Positions 30,220 through 40,028 of a stretch of DNA of 64,000 nt are shown here, piece by piece (the stretch's first letter is position 1; the number at the start of each line of letters is the position of its first letter). Below the pieces are notes generated by a model. It was not told the DNA's origin and ran no database searches. It worked only from the letters and a program-made list of their open reading frames with translations. The position numbers were made by a program, and so were the translations under genes. The DNA comes from Bacteroidota bacterium (lineage in GTDB: Bacteria > Bacteroidota > Bacteroidia > Flavobacteriales > Flavobacteriaceae), in assembly GCA_020161455.1 (NCBI GenBank), contig JAIUNZ010000012.1, positions 1 to 64,000 on the forward strand, written 5' to 3'.

Positions 30220-30282
30220 GATTGTACATTGTTTTTATTTGTTATAGCATTATTTAAGATTTTTATACAATTTCAATATCTA

Positions 30283-30921
30283 TTAAAATCGATACCCTAA
30301 GGTTACTTGAATTACTTGATTTTTATAACGTGGTTTCTCTGAATTTCCGTCAGCATCCGATTTGCTAATATCCCAGCCCAATCTTCCTGATAAAACTAAA
30401 TTATTGAAATTTGCATCGGCACCAATCACGAATCCAAAAATGTTTTTCTTGTAATTATCACCATTAATATCTTCTTCAACGGTACTTGAAGTATTGTTAA
30501 ATTCATTTTTTGTTTCTAATAAATACGAAAACTGTGGACCAGCAACAATGGTAAAATAACTTGAAGGTTTTACTTGAAACAATAGCGGAATGTCTAAATA
30601 GGTTGATGTTCTTGTATAATCATAATTGAATCCTAAGACGCTTCCTTTAGCTTTAAATCCTTTTTGGGAATAGATAGCTTCTGGTTGAAATCCAAAAAGT
30701 TTTCCAAAAGGAATTTGTGCAAATACACCAGCTGCAATACCTACTTTACCGTCAGCTACAAAATCTTGACCTTCTTCGTCATAAACATTTGAAAAATTGG
30801 CTCCAGCTTTAAACCCAAATCGCATCTGATCTCTATCGTCGCTCGTAGTGTCTTGAGCACTTGCTAAACCTGTGGCTAAAATAACCATTGCTAACGCTAA
30901 ATTTTTTGTTACTTTTTTCAT
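30283..30921 (-). CDS. outer membrane beta-barrel protein (porin family)
   Basis: The 212 residues have a signal peptide (cut after ATGLASAQ) and the OMP_b-brl_2 pattern: RFGFKAGANFSNVY at the start, FGFQPEAIYSQKGFK in the middle, and a last strand IQVTLGYRF ending in Phe. It is likely an 8-strand outer-membrane barrel. These proteins are very common in Bacteroidetes and have no specific known role. It is transcribed alone. Confidence 0.88.
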   Translation of the reverse strand: MKKVTKNLALAMVILATGLASAQDTTSDDRDQMRFGFKAGANFSNVYDEEGQDFVADGKVGIAAGVFAQIPFGKLFGFQPEAIYSQKGFKAKGSVLGFNYDYTRTSTYLDIPLLFQVKPSSYFTIVAGPQFSYLLETKNEFNNTSSTVEEDINGDNYKKNIFGFVIGADANFNNLVLSGRLGWDISKSDADGNSEKPRYKNQVIQVTLGYRF

Positions 30922-31062
30922 AATATTTTTATTTAAAATTTATGTTACAAATATCAAAAGCAAATCAACCTTTTGTGTTATATAAATTTTTGAAAAGATT
31001 ATAAAATTTATAGAAATGCAGAATATTTTAATTTGTAATTAGTAGAAAACTTGGAAACGTTG

Positions 31063-31070
31063 TAACTTTG
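31063..31070 (+). promoter_or_regulatory. -7 promoter box of pyrF
   Basis: TAACTTTG matches TAnnTTTG and lies 19 bases before the pyrF ATG, leaving a short leader. Confidence 0.6.
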
Positions 31071-31089
31071 AAAACGCAGAAACAACACT

Positions 31090-31908
31090 ATGACAACACA
31101 ACAACTTATCGAACAAATCAAAATCAAAAAATCGTTTCTATGTATAGGATTGGATGTTGATTTGAATAAAATTCCAAAGCATTTGTTGGAGTTTGAGGAT
31201 CCAATTTTTGAGTTTAACAAAGCCATTATTGATGCTACTCATGATGTATGTGTTTCCTACAAACCCAACACTGCTTTCTACGAAGCCTATGGATTGAAAG
31301 GTTGGCAATCACTCGAAAAAACGATTAATTACATCAACGAAAAACATCCTGAAATCTTCACCATTGCCGATGCAAAACGTGGTGATATTGGTAATACATC
31401 AACTATGTATGCCAAAGCTTTTCTGGAGGATTTAAATTTTGATAGCGTAACCGTTGCGCCTTATATGGGGAAAGACTCGGTAGAACCATTTTTGGCTTTT
31501 GAAAATAAACATACTATACTATTAGCATTGACTTCCAACGAAGGAGCTTTTGATTTTCAAACTCTTGAAGTTAACGGAAAAGAAATGTATAAGCAAGTGT
31601 TAGAAACTTCAAAGCATTGGAAAAATGCACATAACTTAATGTATGTAGTTGGTGCTACCAAAGCCGAATATTTTACTGAGATTCGAAAAATTGTTCCAAA
31701 TAGTTTCCTGTTAGTTCCAGGAGTAGGCGCACAAGGTGGCAACCTGTATGATGTTTGTTCTTATGGAATGAACGATGATATTGGTTTACTGATTAATTCT
31801 TCTCGTGGCATCATTTACGCTTCAAACAAAGAAGATTTTCCTCAAAAGGCTAGGGTAGAAGCTTTGAAACTGCAACAGGAAATGGAAGAAATATTAAACT
31901 CTATTTAG
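31090..31908 (+). CDS. pyrF: orotidine-5'-phosphate decarboxylase
   Basis: The 272-residue enzyme catalyses the last step of UMP synthesis (OMP to UMP + CO2). It is the larger type 2 form: [14 protein letters not shown] at the N-terminus, the catalytic [11 protein letters not shown] (Lys between the two Asp), [13 protein letters not shown] and the phosphate-binding [11 protein letters not shown] and NSSRGI. The stop codon shares its last base with the GTG start of the next gene, so the pair is co-translated. Confidence 0.96.
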   Translation: MTTQQLIEQIKIKKSFLCIGLDVDLNKIPKHLLEFEDPIFEFNKAIIDATHDVCVSYKPNTAFYEAYGLKGWQSLEKTINYINEKHPEIFTIADAKRGDIGNTSTMYAKAFLEDLNFDSVTVAPYMGKDSVEPFLAFENKHTILLALTSNEGAFDFQTLEVNGKEMYKQVLETSKHWKNAHNLMYVVGATKAEYFTEIRKIVPNSFLLVPGVGAQGGNLYDVCSYGMNDDIGLLINSSRGIIYASNKEDFPQKARVEALKLQQEMEEILNSI

Positions 31909-32708
31909 TGGCTAAAACGTTCACAGATCAACTCGGAACTTCTCATTCTTTTGAAACGACTCCAAAGCGAATAATTTCTCTGGTACCTTCACAAACCGAA
32001 TTATTATACGATTTGGGCTTGGAAGAAAGTATTGTAGGGATAACAAAATTCTGTGTACATCCTTTTCACTTTAAAACAACCAAAAAAATAATTGGAGGAA
32101 CAAAGAAAGTGCACTTCGAGAAAATCCGTTTGTTGCAACCTGATATCATTATTTGTAACAAAGAAGAAAATACTAAAGAAATAGTCGAAGAACTTTCAAA
32201 AATTTGTCCAGTTTGGGTAACAGATATTAGTACGATTGAAGACAACCTTCAAATGATAACCGACTTTGGTTTGCTGTTCAATAAAAGAGTGGAAGCACAA
32301 AAGTGGATAGACAAAACAAATCATGCGCTAATTGATTTTCAAAACTTCATCAAAGACAAACCAGTTCAAAAAGCAGCCTATTTCATTTGGGCAAATCCCT
32401 ATATGGTTGCGGGTAACAATACTTTTATCAACGAAATGTTGAAATTAAACAATTTCGAAAACATCTATGCTAACCGTGAAGAACGTTATCCGGAAGTAAT
32501 TTTTCAAAAAATGCAAATTCAAGGCGATCCGGATATTATTTTACTATCGTCCGAACCGTTTCCTTTTACAGACGAACATGCTTTTGAATTGGGACGTTTT
32601 ACACATCATGCCAAGGTGATTTTTGTTGATGGCGAAATGTTTTCCTGGTATGGAAGTCGTTTGGTTAAAGCAGTTTCTTATTTTAAAACTCTTCAAGAAA
32701 AGATATAA
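31908..32708 (+). CDS. helical-backbone metal receptor, ABC substrate-binding type (BtuF-like)
   Basis: The 266-residue product belongs to the PBP2 superfamily that binds cobalamin or ferric siderophores: RIISLVPSQTELLYDLGL, IVGITKFC, LQPDIIICNKEEN and the C-terminal SWYGSRLVKA. No signal peptide is visible, as in many Bacteroidetes cytosolic copies, so direct import is uncertain. The start is GTG within TAGTG, overlapping the pyrF stop; no nearby ATG fits the family start. A terminator follows. Confidence 0.85.
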   Translation: MAKTFTDQLGTSHSFETTPKRIISLVPSQTELLYDLGLEESIVGITKFCVHPFHFKTTKKIIGGTKKVHFEKIRLLQPDIIICNKEENTKEIVEELSKICPVWVTDISTIEDNLQMITDFGLLFNKRVEAQKWIDKTNHALIDFQNFIKDKPVQKAAYFIWANPYMVAGNNTFINEMLKLNNFENIYANREERYPEVIFQKMQIQGDPDIILLSSEPFPFTDEHAFELGRFTHHAKVIFVDGEMFSWYGSRLVKAVSYFKTLQEKI

Positions 32709-32710
32709 AA

Positions 32711-32742
32711 AAAAGTCGTTAAACCTTTAATTAACGACTTTT
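32711..32742 (+). terminator. Rho-independent terminator
   Basis: AAAAGTCGTTAA and TTAACGACTTTT pair over 12 bases with an 8-nt loop and a T-run, directly after the stop codon of the receptor gene. Confidence 0.85.
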
Positions 32743-32873
32743 TAACTAACCTTAACCAAATGTAAAAAACCAAATTTTACATTACAAAGGTAAATAATAT
32801 TTACACCAAACATTGTTAAGGAATTGTTATACTTATATAATTGATTATTAAAAAATTATAATAACATTTTATT

Positions 32874-33581
32874 TTACTTTTTGTCTTGCATGGCAAACAC
32901 TTTTTGAAGCAATGTTGATGTTCTTGCATTTAAATTTGTTCTGATATTTTGCTCTTCAACGGCTATCATTTTGAAAACACCTTCCATTGCCTTGTTGGTA
33001 GTATAATCCGTTAAATCGGGGTTTACATCTTTAACGAAAGGCAACGAGTTGTATTTGGTGATAATGGAACTCCAAACTTTATCGGCACCCACTTTGCTAA
33101 AAGAGTTTTTAATTACCGGATTGAATTTGGCATACAATGCCGTATTGGTAGTACTTTCTAAATAAGTAGTAGCCGCAGTATTATTTCCCATCAAGATGTT
33201 TTTGGCATCTGTAAATGACATATTTTTTACTGCATCCACAAAAATAGGTGTAGCTTCTTTAACGGCGTCTTCTGCGGCTCGATTTAAGACTTTTAATCCT
33301 TCATCAGCCAAATTGCCCATACCTACTTTACGCAAGGCACTATCTACTTTTTGTAATTCATCTGGCAAAAGAATTTTTACCATTTCATTTTTGAAAAAAC
33401 CATCTGTAGCGGTTAGTTTTGATACTTGTTTACTAATTCCGTTGTTTAAAGCTTCTTTTAAACCAGCGTTAATGTCTAAACCACCTGTTTGATTTAATTC
33501 TGGAAATTGATTAGCAACTTGTTGTAATTCAGCACAACTCATAAAAGTAAAGGCTGTAAATAATAAGAATAGATTTTTCAT
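32874..33581 (-). CDS. DUF4197 lipoprotein
   Basis: The 235-residue protein has a short lipoprotein signal (LLFTAFTFMSCAE, Cys near 16), then an all-helical body with the DUF4197 features GLKEALNNGISKQV, LPDELQKVDSALRKVGMG and DYTTNKAMEGVFKMIAVEE. It is periplasmic or outer-membrane anchored. The family has no known function. It is divergent from icmF. Confidence 0.9.
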   Translation of the reverse strand: MKNLFLLFTAFTFMSCAELQQVANQFPELNQTGGLDINAGLKEALNNGISKQVSKLTATDGFFKNEMVKILLPDELQKVDSALRKVGMGNLADEGLKVLNRAAEDAVKEATPIFVDAVKNMSFTDAKNILMGNNTAATTYLESTTNTALYAKFNPVIKNSFSKVGADKVWSSIITKYNSLPFVKDVNPDLTDYTTNKAMEGVFKMIAVEEQNIRTNLNARTSTLLQKVFAMQDKK

Positions 33582-33728
33582 TTATATAAATTTAGTTTTC
33601 AAAGTTAAAAATACTGCTAAACTTTGATGTTAATTTAAGTTAAAAGTTCCAAAAATTATGCCAAGGAAACACTGAATATTTTTTATTAAAATCGTAAATT
33701 GCGCACTCAAAATTATCAAATTCGCAAT

Positions 33729-36700
33729 ATGGAACCACAAACTCCTTATATTCCTAAAAATAAAGTTAGAATAGTAACGGCTGCTTCTCTTTTTGATGGT
33801 CATGATGCAGCCATCAATATCATGCGACGTATCATTCAAGCTACAGGTGTAGAAGTCATTCACCTTGGTCACGACCGAAGTGTAGAAGAAGTTGTCAACA
33901 CAGCCATTCAAGAAGATGCCAATGCCATTGCCATGACGTCTTATCAAGGTGGTCATAATGAGTACTTTAAGTACATGTATGATTTACTGCAAGAAAAAGG
34001 AGCAGGACACATCAAGATTTTTGGTGGCGGTGGCGGTGTGATTTTGCCTAGCGAAATTGCAGAACTACAAGACTATGGAATAACTCGTATCTATGCGCCA
34101 GATGATGGTCGTGCTATGGGATTACAAGGCATGATTAACGATTTGGTGGAACGTTCTGATTATCCTAGTCCATCCTTAGTCCTTACCAAAGGGAAAGATA
34201 TTCAAAGTTCTATTCAAGAAAAAGAAGTAACTACCATTGCACGGCTAATTTCATTTGCTGAAAATAAGCATGATGAGTTTGATAAGTTATTTAAATCCCT
34301 TCCTTTGAAAGGGTTGGATAAGCCTACTCCTGTTTTGGGAATTACAGGAACAGGTGGTTCGGGAAAATCGTCTTTGGTGGACGAATTAGTACGTCGTTTT
34401 TTAATTGATTTTCCAGAGAAAACCATTGGTTTAATTTCGGTCGATCCATCCAAACGTAAAACAGGCGGTGCATTACTTGGTGACAGAATTAGAATGAACG
34501 CCATCAACAACTCCAGAGTATATATGCGCTCGTTGGCAACCCGTCAATCTAATTTGGCGTTGTCTAAATATGTAGCCGAAGCCATTCAAGTGTTGAAAGC
34601 AGCCAAATATGATATTATTATTTTGGAAACCTCTGGAATTGGGCAAAGTGATACCGAGATTTTAGAACATTCGGATGTTTCTTTATATGTGATGACGCCC
34701 GAGTTTGGTGCCGCTACGCAATTAGAGAAAATAGATATGTTGGATTTTGCCGATTTAGTGGCAATTAACAAATTCGACAAACGCGGTGCATTGGATGCTA
34801 TCCGCGATGTGAAAAAACAATACCAACGCAATCATAATATGTGGGATGTAAATCCTGCTGACATGCCAGTAATTGGAACCATTGCTTCTCAATTTAATGA
34901 TCCAGGCATGAATACGTTGTACAAACGCATCATGGACAAAATTGTGGAGAAAACAGATGCTGAATTGGTTTCTACGTTTGAAATCACGCGAGAAATGAGC
35001 GAGAAAATCTTCGTCATTCCACCACATAGAACAAGATATTTATCCGAGATTGCCGAGAACAACCGTCATTATGACGAAGTAGTTTTAACGCAAGTAGAAG
35101 TTGCGCAAAAGTTATACGGTATTTTCAAAACCATTTGTACTGTAGCTGATGTCACATCGAGCGCAGTCGAGATGCCACAATTGCTTACAAAATCGGGTAT
35201 TGATGATTCTAAATTAAAAAGAACCGAAGACAACAAAGTATTCCTTGAATTGTTACTACAACAATTTGATAAAGTAAAAATGGACATGGACGCCTACAAT
35301 TGGGAAGTCATTTTGAAGTGGAACGATAAAGTTGCCAAATACAAAAACCCAGTTTACAGCTTTAAGGTGCGTGATAAGGAAATTAAAATCCAAACACATA
35401 CCGAAAGTTTATCACATACTCAAATCCCGAAAGTGTCTTTGCCAAAATACCAAGCTTGGGGTGACATTTTAAAATGGAATTTACAAGAAAATGTTCCGGG
35501 TGAATTTCCTTTTGCTTCCGGATTGTATCCGTTCAAGCGCGAAGGTGAAGATCCAAGTAGAATGTTTGCTGGTGAAGGCGGACCAGAGCGTACCAACAAA
35601 CGTTTTCATTATGTGAGTGCAGGATTGCCTGCCAAGCGTTTATCAACAGCGTTTGATAGTGTGACGTTGTATGGTAACGATCCTGATCTGCGTCCAGATA
35701 TTTATGGAAAAATTGGTAATGCTGGAGTTTCGATTTGCTGTTTAGACGATGCCAAGAAATTATATTCTGGTTTCGATTTGACGCATCCACTAACTTCGGT
35801 TTCGATGACCATCAATGGTCCTGCGCCAATGTTGTTGGGCTTTTTTATGAATGCTGCCATCGACCAAAGTTGTGAAAAATACATCATCGAGAACAACCTT
35901 CAAGTAGAAGTAGAGGAACGTATCAACGAAATCTACAAGAAAAAAGGATTGGCTCGACCAAAATACAACGGTGTTTTACCCGAAGGAAACGATGGACTAG
36001 GATTAATGCTTTTGGGTGTTACAGGTGACCAAGTGTTACCAGCTCATGTATATAATGACATCAAAATAAAAACCCTTTCGCAAGTGCGCGGAACGGTGCA
36101 AGCCGATATCCTTAAAGAAGACCAAGCCCAAAACACCTGTATTTTCTCTACAGAATTTGCGTTGCGATTGATGGGCGACGTGCAAGAGTATTTTATCAAA
36201 GAAAACGTTCGTAATTTCTACTCGGTCTCTATTTCGGGCTATCATATTGCCGAAGCAGGAGCCAACCCAATTACCCAATTGGCGTTTACCTTGGCAAATG
36301 GGTTTACGTATGTAGAATACTATTTGAGCCGTGGCATGAACATCAACGATTTTGGACCTAACTTGTCGTTCTTCTTCTCTAACGGAATCGACCCAGAGTA
36401 TGCGGTGATTGGTCGTGTGGCGCGAAAAATTTGGGCAAAAGCCATGAAAAACAAATACGGTGCCAACGAAAGAGCGCAAATGTTGAAATACCACATTCAA
36501 ACTTCAGGTCGTTCGCTACACGCACAAGAAATTGACTTTAACGACATCCGTACGACGCTACAGGCGTTGTATGCGATATATGATAACTGTAATTCGTTGC
36601 ATACGAATGCTTATGACGAAGCCATCACTACGCCAACCGAAGAAAGTGTGCGTCGTGCTATGGCCATACAGTTGATTATCAACAAAGAGTTAGGATTAGC

Positions 36701-37187
36701 TAAAAACGAAAACCCAATACAAGGTTCGTTCATCATTGAGGAATTGACCGACTTGGTGGAAGATGCCGTATTGCGTGAGTTTGATAGAATTACCGAACGT
36801 GGCGGCGTGCTGGGTGCTATGGAAACCATGTACCAGCGTAACCAAATTCAAGAGGAAAGCATGTATTATGAAATGCTGAAACACACGGGCGAGTTTCCTA
36901 TTATTGGGGTAAACACGTTCTTGAGTTCTAAAGGTTCGCCAACGGTGTTGCCTGCCGAAGTGATTCGTGCTACCGAAGAAGAAAAGCAATTCCAGATTAA
37001 CACTTTGAAAAACCTTCATGCCGCCAATGCGGGTATCGAAGACGAACACATTGCCATATTGCAAGAAGCTGCCATTAAAAACCAAAATATCTTTGAGAAA
37101 CTGATGGACGCTACCAAATACTGCTCGTTAGGACAAATTACTTCGGGCTTGTTTGAAGTAGGAGGACAGTATCGTAGAAACATGTAG
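33729..37187 (+). CDS. icmF: IcmF, fused isobutyryl-CoA mutase type B12 enzyme
   Basis: A single polypeptide holds three modules: an N-terminal cobalamin-binding domain ([12 protein letters not shown], lower-ligand H25), a MeaB-like G-protein chaperone (P-loop [14 protein letters not shown]), and a C-terminal acyl-CoA mutase. Mutase substrate positions are Phe602 (LYPFKRE) and Gln801 (EDQAQNT), where methylmalonyl-CoA mutases have Tyr and Arg. This supports isobutyryl- or related branched acyl-CoA rearrangement. I chose the ATG at 33729 because the longer start at 33699 falls beside a promoter-like TAAATTGC; the protein is then 1152 residues. The stop codon is directly followed by a REP palindrome. 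Confidence 0.93.
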   Translation: MEPQTPYIPKNKVRIVTAASLFDGHDAAINIMRRIIQATGVEVIHLGHDRSVEEVVNTAIQEDANAIAMTSYQGGHNEYFKYMYDLLQEKGAGHIKIFGGGGGVILPSEIAELQDYGITRIYAPDDGRAMGLQGMINDLVERSDYPSPSLVLTKGKDIQSSIQEKEVTTIARLISFAENKHDEFDKLFKSLPLKGLDKPTPVLGITGTGGSGKSSLVDELVRRFLIDFPEKTIGLISVDPSKRKTGGALLGDRIRMNAINNSRVYMRSLATRQSNLALSKYVAEAIQVLKAAKYDIIILETSGIGQSDTEILEHSDVSLYVMTPEFGAATQLEKIDMLDFADLVAINKFDKRGALDAIRDVKKQYQRNHNMWDVNPADMPVIGTIASQFNDPGMNTLYKRIMDKIVEKTDAELVSTFEITREMSEKIFVIPPHRTRYLSEIAENNRHYDEVVLTQVEVAQKLYGIFKTICTVADVTSSAVEMPQLLTKSGIDDSKLKRTEDNKVFLELLLQQFDKVKMDMDAYNWEVILKWNDKVAKYKNPVYSFKVRDKEIKIQTHTESLSHTQIPKVSLPKYQAWGDILKWNLQENVPGEFPFASGLYPFKREGEDPSRMFAGEGGPERTNKRFHYVSAGLPAKRLSTAFDSVTLYGNDPDLRPDIYGKIGNAGVSICCLDDAKKLYSGFDLTHPLTSVSMTINGPAPMLLGFFMNAAIDQSCEKYIIENNLQVEVEERINEIYKKKGLARPKYNGVLPEGNDGLGLMLLGVTGDQVLPAHVYNDIKIKTLSQVRGTVQADILKEDQAQNTCIFSTEFALRLMGDVQEYFIKENVRNFYSVSISGYHIAEAGANPITQLAFTLANGFTYVEYYLSRGMNINDFGPNLSFFFSNGIDPEYAVIGRVARKIWAKAMKNKYGANERAQMLKYHIQTSGRSLHAQEIDFNDIRTTLQALYAIYDNCNSLHTNAYDEAITTPTEESVRRAMAIQLIINKELGLAKNENPIQGSFIIEELTDLVEDAVLREFDRITERGGVLGAMETMYQRNQIQEESMYYEMLKHTGEFPIIGVNTFLSSKGSPTVLPAEVIRATEEEKQFQINTLKNLHAANAGIEDEHIAILQEAAIKNQNIFEKLMDATKYCSLGQITSGLFEVGGQYRRNM

Positions 37188-37288
37188 AGACGCGATTCAT
37201 CGCGTCTAAAAACACATATCCCGTAAAAACGCGATTCATCGCGTCTTCAAATTATTCATCCAATTAAAAGACGCGATAAATCGCGTTT
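37188..37288. repeat. three REP palindromes upstream of the RAYT gene
   Basis: Three 20-bp palindromes of the form AGACGCGAT-nn-ATCGCGTCT lie at 37188-37207, 37227-37246 (first bases AAACGCG) and 37269-37288 (last bases GCGTTT). The first begins at the base after the icmF stop codon. They belong to the same family as copies inside and after the transposase gene. Confidence 0.92.
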
Positions 37289-37301
37289 CTACAAAAAACC
37301 T

Positions 37302-37325
37302 CGCATAACGCAAGGTTTTTTTTTG
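37302..37325 (+). terminator. terminator between icmF and the RAYT gene
   Basis: ACCT and AGGT flank an imperfect GC-rich loop (CGCATAACGCA), followed by nine T. This plausibly ends icmF transcription after the REP copies. Confidence 0.6.
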
Positions 37326-37352
37326 TAAATTTCCTAGGTAAAAAATTAAATT

Positions 37353-38003
37353 ATGCGTGACAAATTTCAAAACAAATACCGAATCGCATCGGCACGATTG
37401 CACAATTGGGATTATAGCAGTAACGGTGCTTATTTTATTACCATTTGTACCCAAAACAAAGAACATTATTTTGGAACTATTAATGACGGAAAAATGGTAT
37501 TATCCGAAATAGGGAAATTAGTAGAACAATTTTGGATTGAAATCCCAAATCAATTTCTGTTTATTGAATTAGGAAATTTTGTTATAATGCCCAATCATGT
37601 ACATGGAATCATCATCATCAATAAATTACATACAAATTCCCAGGTAGAGACGCGATTTATCGCGTCTAACAACAGCAATACAACAGATGAGACGCGATTT
37701 ATCTTGTCTAACAACAGTAATACAACAGATAAGACGCGATTAATCGCGTCTCTACAGGAACAACCAATAAAAAATGGCGGATTTGCAGGCGATAAAAACC
37801 CCATGTTTCATGAAAACATTTCTAAAATCATCCGATGGTATAAAGGAAGATGTTCATTTGAAATTAGAAAAATCCATGCCGATTTTGGTTGGCAATCCCG
37901 TTTTCATGACCACATAATTAGAAATGCCAATTCCTTTGAAAACATTCAAAATTACATTCAAGAAAACCCAGAAAGATGGGAAAACGACAAATTTTTCACG
38001 TAG
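37353..38003 (+). CDS. REP-associated tyrosine transposase (RAYT, Y1 family)
   Basis: The 216-residue single-domain Y1 nuclease related to IS200 transposases has HUH motif MPNHVHG (H82, H84) and catalytic Tyr201 in NYIQENPERW. Such enzymes nick and join single-stranded REP hairpins. Residues about 99-133 are encoded by three REP copies spaced exactly 42 bp apart (14 residues, TRFIASNNSNTTDE pattern), in frame between the HUH motif and the C-terminal part. This insertion is not part of the family fold and probably forms a loop. The TAG stop is again directly followed by a REP. It is probably still functional, as no frame is broken. Confidence 0.92.
   Translation: MRDKFQNKYRIASARLHNWDYSSNGAYFITICTQNKEHYFGTINDGKMVLSEIGKLVEQFWIEIPNQFLFIELGNFVIMPNHVHGIIIINKLHTNSQVETRFIASNNSNTTDETRFILSNNSNTTDKTRLIASLQEQPIKNGGFAGDKNPMFHENISKIIRWYKGRCSFEIRKIHADFGWQSRFHDHIIRNANSFENIQNYIQENPERWENDKFFT
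37648..37751. repeat. three REP palindromes inside the transposase reading frame
   Basis: Copies lie at 37648-37667, 37690-37709 (second arm altered to ATCTTGTCT) and 37732-37751. The 22-bp spacers between them are nearly identical (AACAACAGCAATACAACAGA), so this is a 42-bp tandem unit. All keep the reading frame. Confidence 0.95.
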
Positions 38004-38109
38004 AGACGCGATTTATCGCGTCTGACATATTAAAAAACCAAAACCCTTCGCGATTTTATTGCTTCTAAACATCGGATGTGTTGGTTTGGAGACGCGATAA
38101 ATCGCTTCT
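38004..38109. repeat. two REP palindromes and a decayed copy after the RAYT gene
   Basis: The perfect copy at 38004-38023 starts at the base after the transposase stop. A second lies at 38090-38109 with one change (ATCGCTTCT). Between them, CTTCGCGATTTTATTGCTTCT (about 38047-38067, read in two halves) looks like a decayed member. Confidence 0.88.
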
Positions 38110-38203
38110 CTACGATCAAAAAAAACATTTCCATCAAATCATTATATTATTTTCTACCTTTTTTTTGAAAAAATTAAAATTGAAGTAAAAACATGTCTTT
38201 ATA

Positions 38204-38229
38204 AAAACGGCACTGTGAGGTGTCGTTTT
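38204..38229 (+). terminator. terminator upstream of the gene fragment
   Basis: AAAACGGCAC and GTGTCGTTTT pair over 10 bases, followed by TTTGGGTTTTTAT. That flank is nearly the same as the one after the fragment's own terminator at 38724-38752. Confidence 0.7.
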
Positions 38230-38246
38230 TTTGGGTTTTTATAGTA

Positions 38247-38270
38247 TGCCACGCGAAAGAATTCGCGCGT
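38247..38270. other. GC-rich imperfect palindrome
   Basis: CACGCGAA-AGAA-TTCGCGCGTG is unusually GC-rich for this region and lies exactly at the 5' edge of the truncated gene. It may be a recombination or REP-type relic. Confidence 0.5.
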
Positions 38271-38697
38271 GAGCGGCGCTGTTGATTCGAATATATTGGT
38301 TGATGGTGCTGCTTTTGCACCTACAAGTTTTAAAGTTGTAAACGGAACTTCCAATCAACCTGGTGAAGCGTCGTTGGTTTTTAGTTTGACAAAAGGAACT
38401 TTAAACACAGCTGGCTATGAAGCATTAAACTTTACTGTTAAATATCCTTTAACTTCTAGCAGTGCGCCAAATGGTACTTATGAATTTGGTATTGGCGAAA
38501 TAGCCACTACCTTGTTTGCTAATGGTTCGTATGCAAAAGGAACAAGCTACTATAGTTTGGCAGGCTATTCGGTAAAAGTTACTGCATTGGGTGGTAACAA
38601 ATACCGATTGGAATTTCAAAACATAGAAGCCGTGGAAGTGCCAATTAGTGGTACTACTAAAATTATCTCGGGCTATTGTGAAGGGGATTTTGAATAA
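38269..38697 (+). pseudogene. 5'-truncated gene fragment, secreted-protein type
   Basis: This 142-codon frame opens only at a GTG within a GC-rich palindrome, and an in-frame stop lies 25 bases upstream. The encoded part (SGAVDSNILVDGAAFAPTSF... TTKIISGYCEGDFE) looks like the C-terminal beta-rich portion of an exported protein but has no signal peptide. Its start is fused to foreign-looking GC-rich sequence. I therefore take it as the remaining 3' part of a once longer gene. It is bounded by two look-alike terminators. No family recognised. Confidence 0.55.
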
Positions 38698-38723
38698 TAC
38701 CTTTTATACGACTTTGTAAAATC

Positions 38724-38752
38724 AAAAACCTCACAGTGATGTGAGGTTTTTT
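38724..38752 (+). terminator. terminator after the gene fragment
   Basis: AAAAACCTCAC and GTGAGGTTTTTT form an 11-pair stem with loop AGTGAT, followed by GGGTTTTTAT. It is similar to the one at 44509-44547. Confidence 0.85.
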
Positions 38753-38912
38753 GGGTTTTTATCATAGAATGTGCTATCGTGGGATAAAATTAAATGGTTA
38801 TTAAAGAAATAAAGTTATAAAACGCTTGTTTTTAGTGTTTTATTTAAAAAAAAAAAAAATAGATGAAAGTATTGTTTCTTATATATTTTTATAATATTGA
38901 AATAAGTTGACT

Positions 38913-38920
38913 TAAGTTTG
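38913..38920 (+). promoter_or_regulatory. -7 promoter box of the LamG protein gene
   Basis: TAAGTTTG matches TAnnTTTG and is 27 bases before the ATG at 38947. Confidence 0.55.
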
Positions 38921-38946
38921 TAGAACTAATTTAAAATCAAATAGTC

Positions 38947-39999
38947 ATGAAGAAAAATTTACTCATTTATGTTTTTGCATTAACTTTTTTAAACGCATTT
39001 TCTCAAACTGTGCCTTCTTATGTTCCCTCTAGTGGGTTGGTTGCTTATTACCCTTTTAATGGAAGCGCCAATGATGTAAGTGGAAATGGGAATAACGGTA
39101 ATGTTGGCGGGACAACACAATTAACGATTGACAGATTTTCCAATTTGAATGCGTCTTATATTTGGGATGGCTCAAATAGCCCAATTACAGTAGTAAATAA
39201 TGCAACTCAAAATTTTCAAGGAGGTGTGACTTTTTCTGTTTGGTTATATCAAACAGGAATGTATTGTAATACTTGTACACAAACTAATTATTTAACTAAA
39301 GGACGAGATGTTGATATGGGAGGAATTTCTCTTGGATTAGACCATAATACTCAAAAATTCTCCTTTAAGGTAACAGGCTCTCCCCTAAGTACAACTCCGC
39401 CAGATAGCTATTTTCTGTCTGAATCTTTAATTTCATATAATACATGGACTAATTTAGTTGGCACATATGATGGCAGTACAATTAATATTTATATTAATGG
39501 TATTCTTGACAAATCTTATAATTATTCTTCTAGTGTTTCTGTGAATACGGACAATATGCTAATTGGCAAACAAAAGGGAACAGGTGTTTTTGCTGATAAT
39601 TATAATATGCTAGGGAAACTTGATGATATTGGGGTTTGGAATCGTGCTTTAACACAAGACGAAATAACAAATCTTTATTATGCTGAAAATACATGCCAAA
39701 CGTTAGTTATTAATACAGGTATTTTAGGATTTAATCCTGTTACTTATAATAATTCTGTTACGATTTATCCTAACCCTGCGAATACTCAAATTACTATTGA
39801 TTGTGGAAATTTAGCCAATGTTACTGGTTGGAATATTAAAATAACAAATACACTAGGACAAGAGGTGTTTAATGCACCAATGGATACACAGCAATATGTA
39901 GTTCAATTAAATACTTGGACAGGAAATGGATTGTACTTCGTTAGAATTTATGATTCGGTTGGTAATGTTGTAAATACTAAGAAAATTATTTTGCAGTAA
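38947..39999 (+). CDS. secreted LamG-domain protein with type IX sorting domain
   Basis: The 350-residue protein has a signal peptide (cut after NAFSQ), then a LamG/concanavalin-like domain (about 30-245; GLVAYYPFNGSANDVSGNGNNG, WTNLVGTYDGSTINIYING, LDDIGVWNRALTQDEI). The C-terminal type A T9SS sorting domain (about 270-350; VTIYPNPANTQITI ... GLYFVRI ... KKIIL) is complete. It should be exported through the outer membrane by the type IX system. The ligand is unknown, probably carbohydrate or a surface component. It is transcribed from its own promoter. Confidence 0.92.
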   Translation: MKKNLLIYVFALTFLNAFSQTVPSYVPSSGLVAYYPFNGSANDVSGNGNNGNVGGTTQLTIDRFSNLNASYIWDGSNSPITVVNNATQNFQGGVTFSVWLYQTGMYCNTCTQTNYLTKGRDVDMGGISLGLDHNTQKFSFKVTGSPLSTTPPDSYFLSESLISYNTWTNLVGTYDGSTINIYINGILDKSYNYSSSVSVNTDNMLIGKQKGTGVFADNYNMLGKLDDIGVWNRALTQDEITNLYYAENTCQTLVINTGILGFNPVTYNNSVTIYPNPANTQITIDCGNLANVTGWNIKITNTLGQEVFNAPMDTQQYVVQLNTWTGNGLYFVRIYDSVGNVVNTKKIILQ

Positions 40000-40028
40000 A
40001 GAAATATATTTTAATAAAAATATAATAT

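Noticed and set aside
36036-37085. Minus-strand frames opposite icmF
   Set aside because: They are antisense shadows of a highly conserved coding region.
38247-38270. Integron attC site at the GC-rich palindrome
   Set aside because: No GTTRRRY/RYYYAAC core pair and no integrase in the window.
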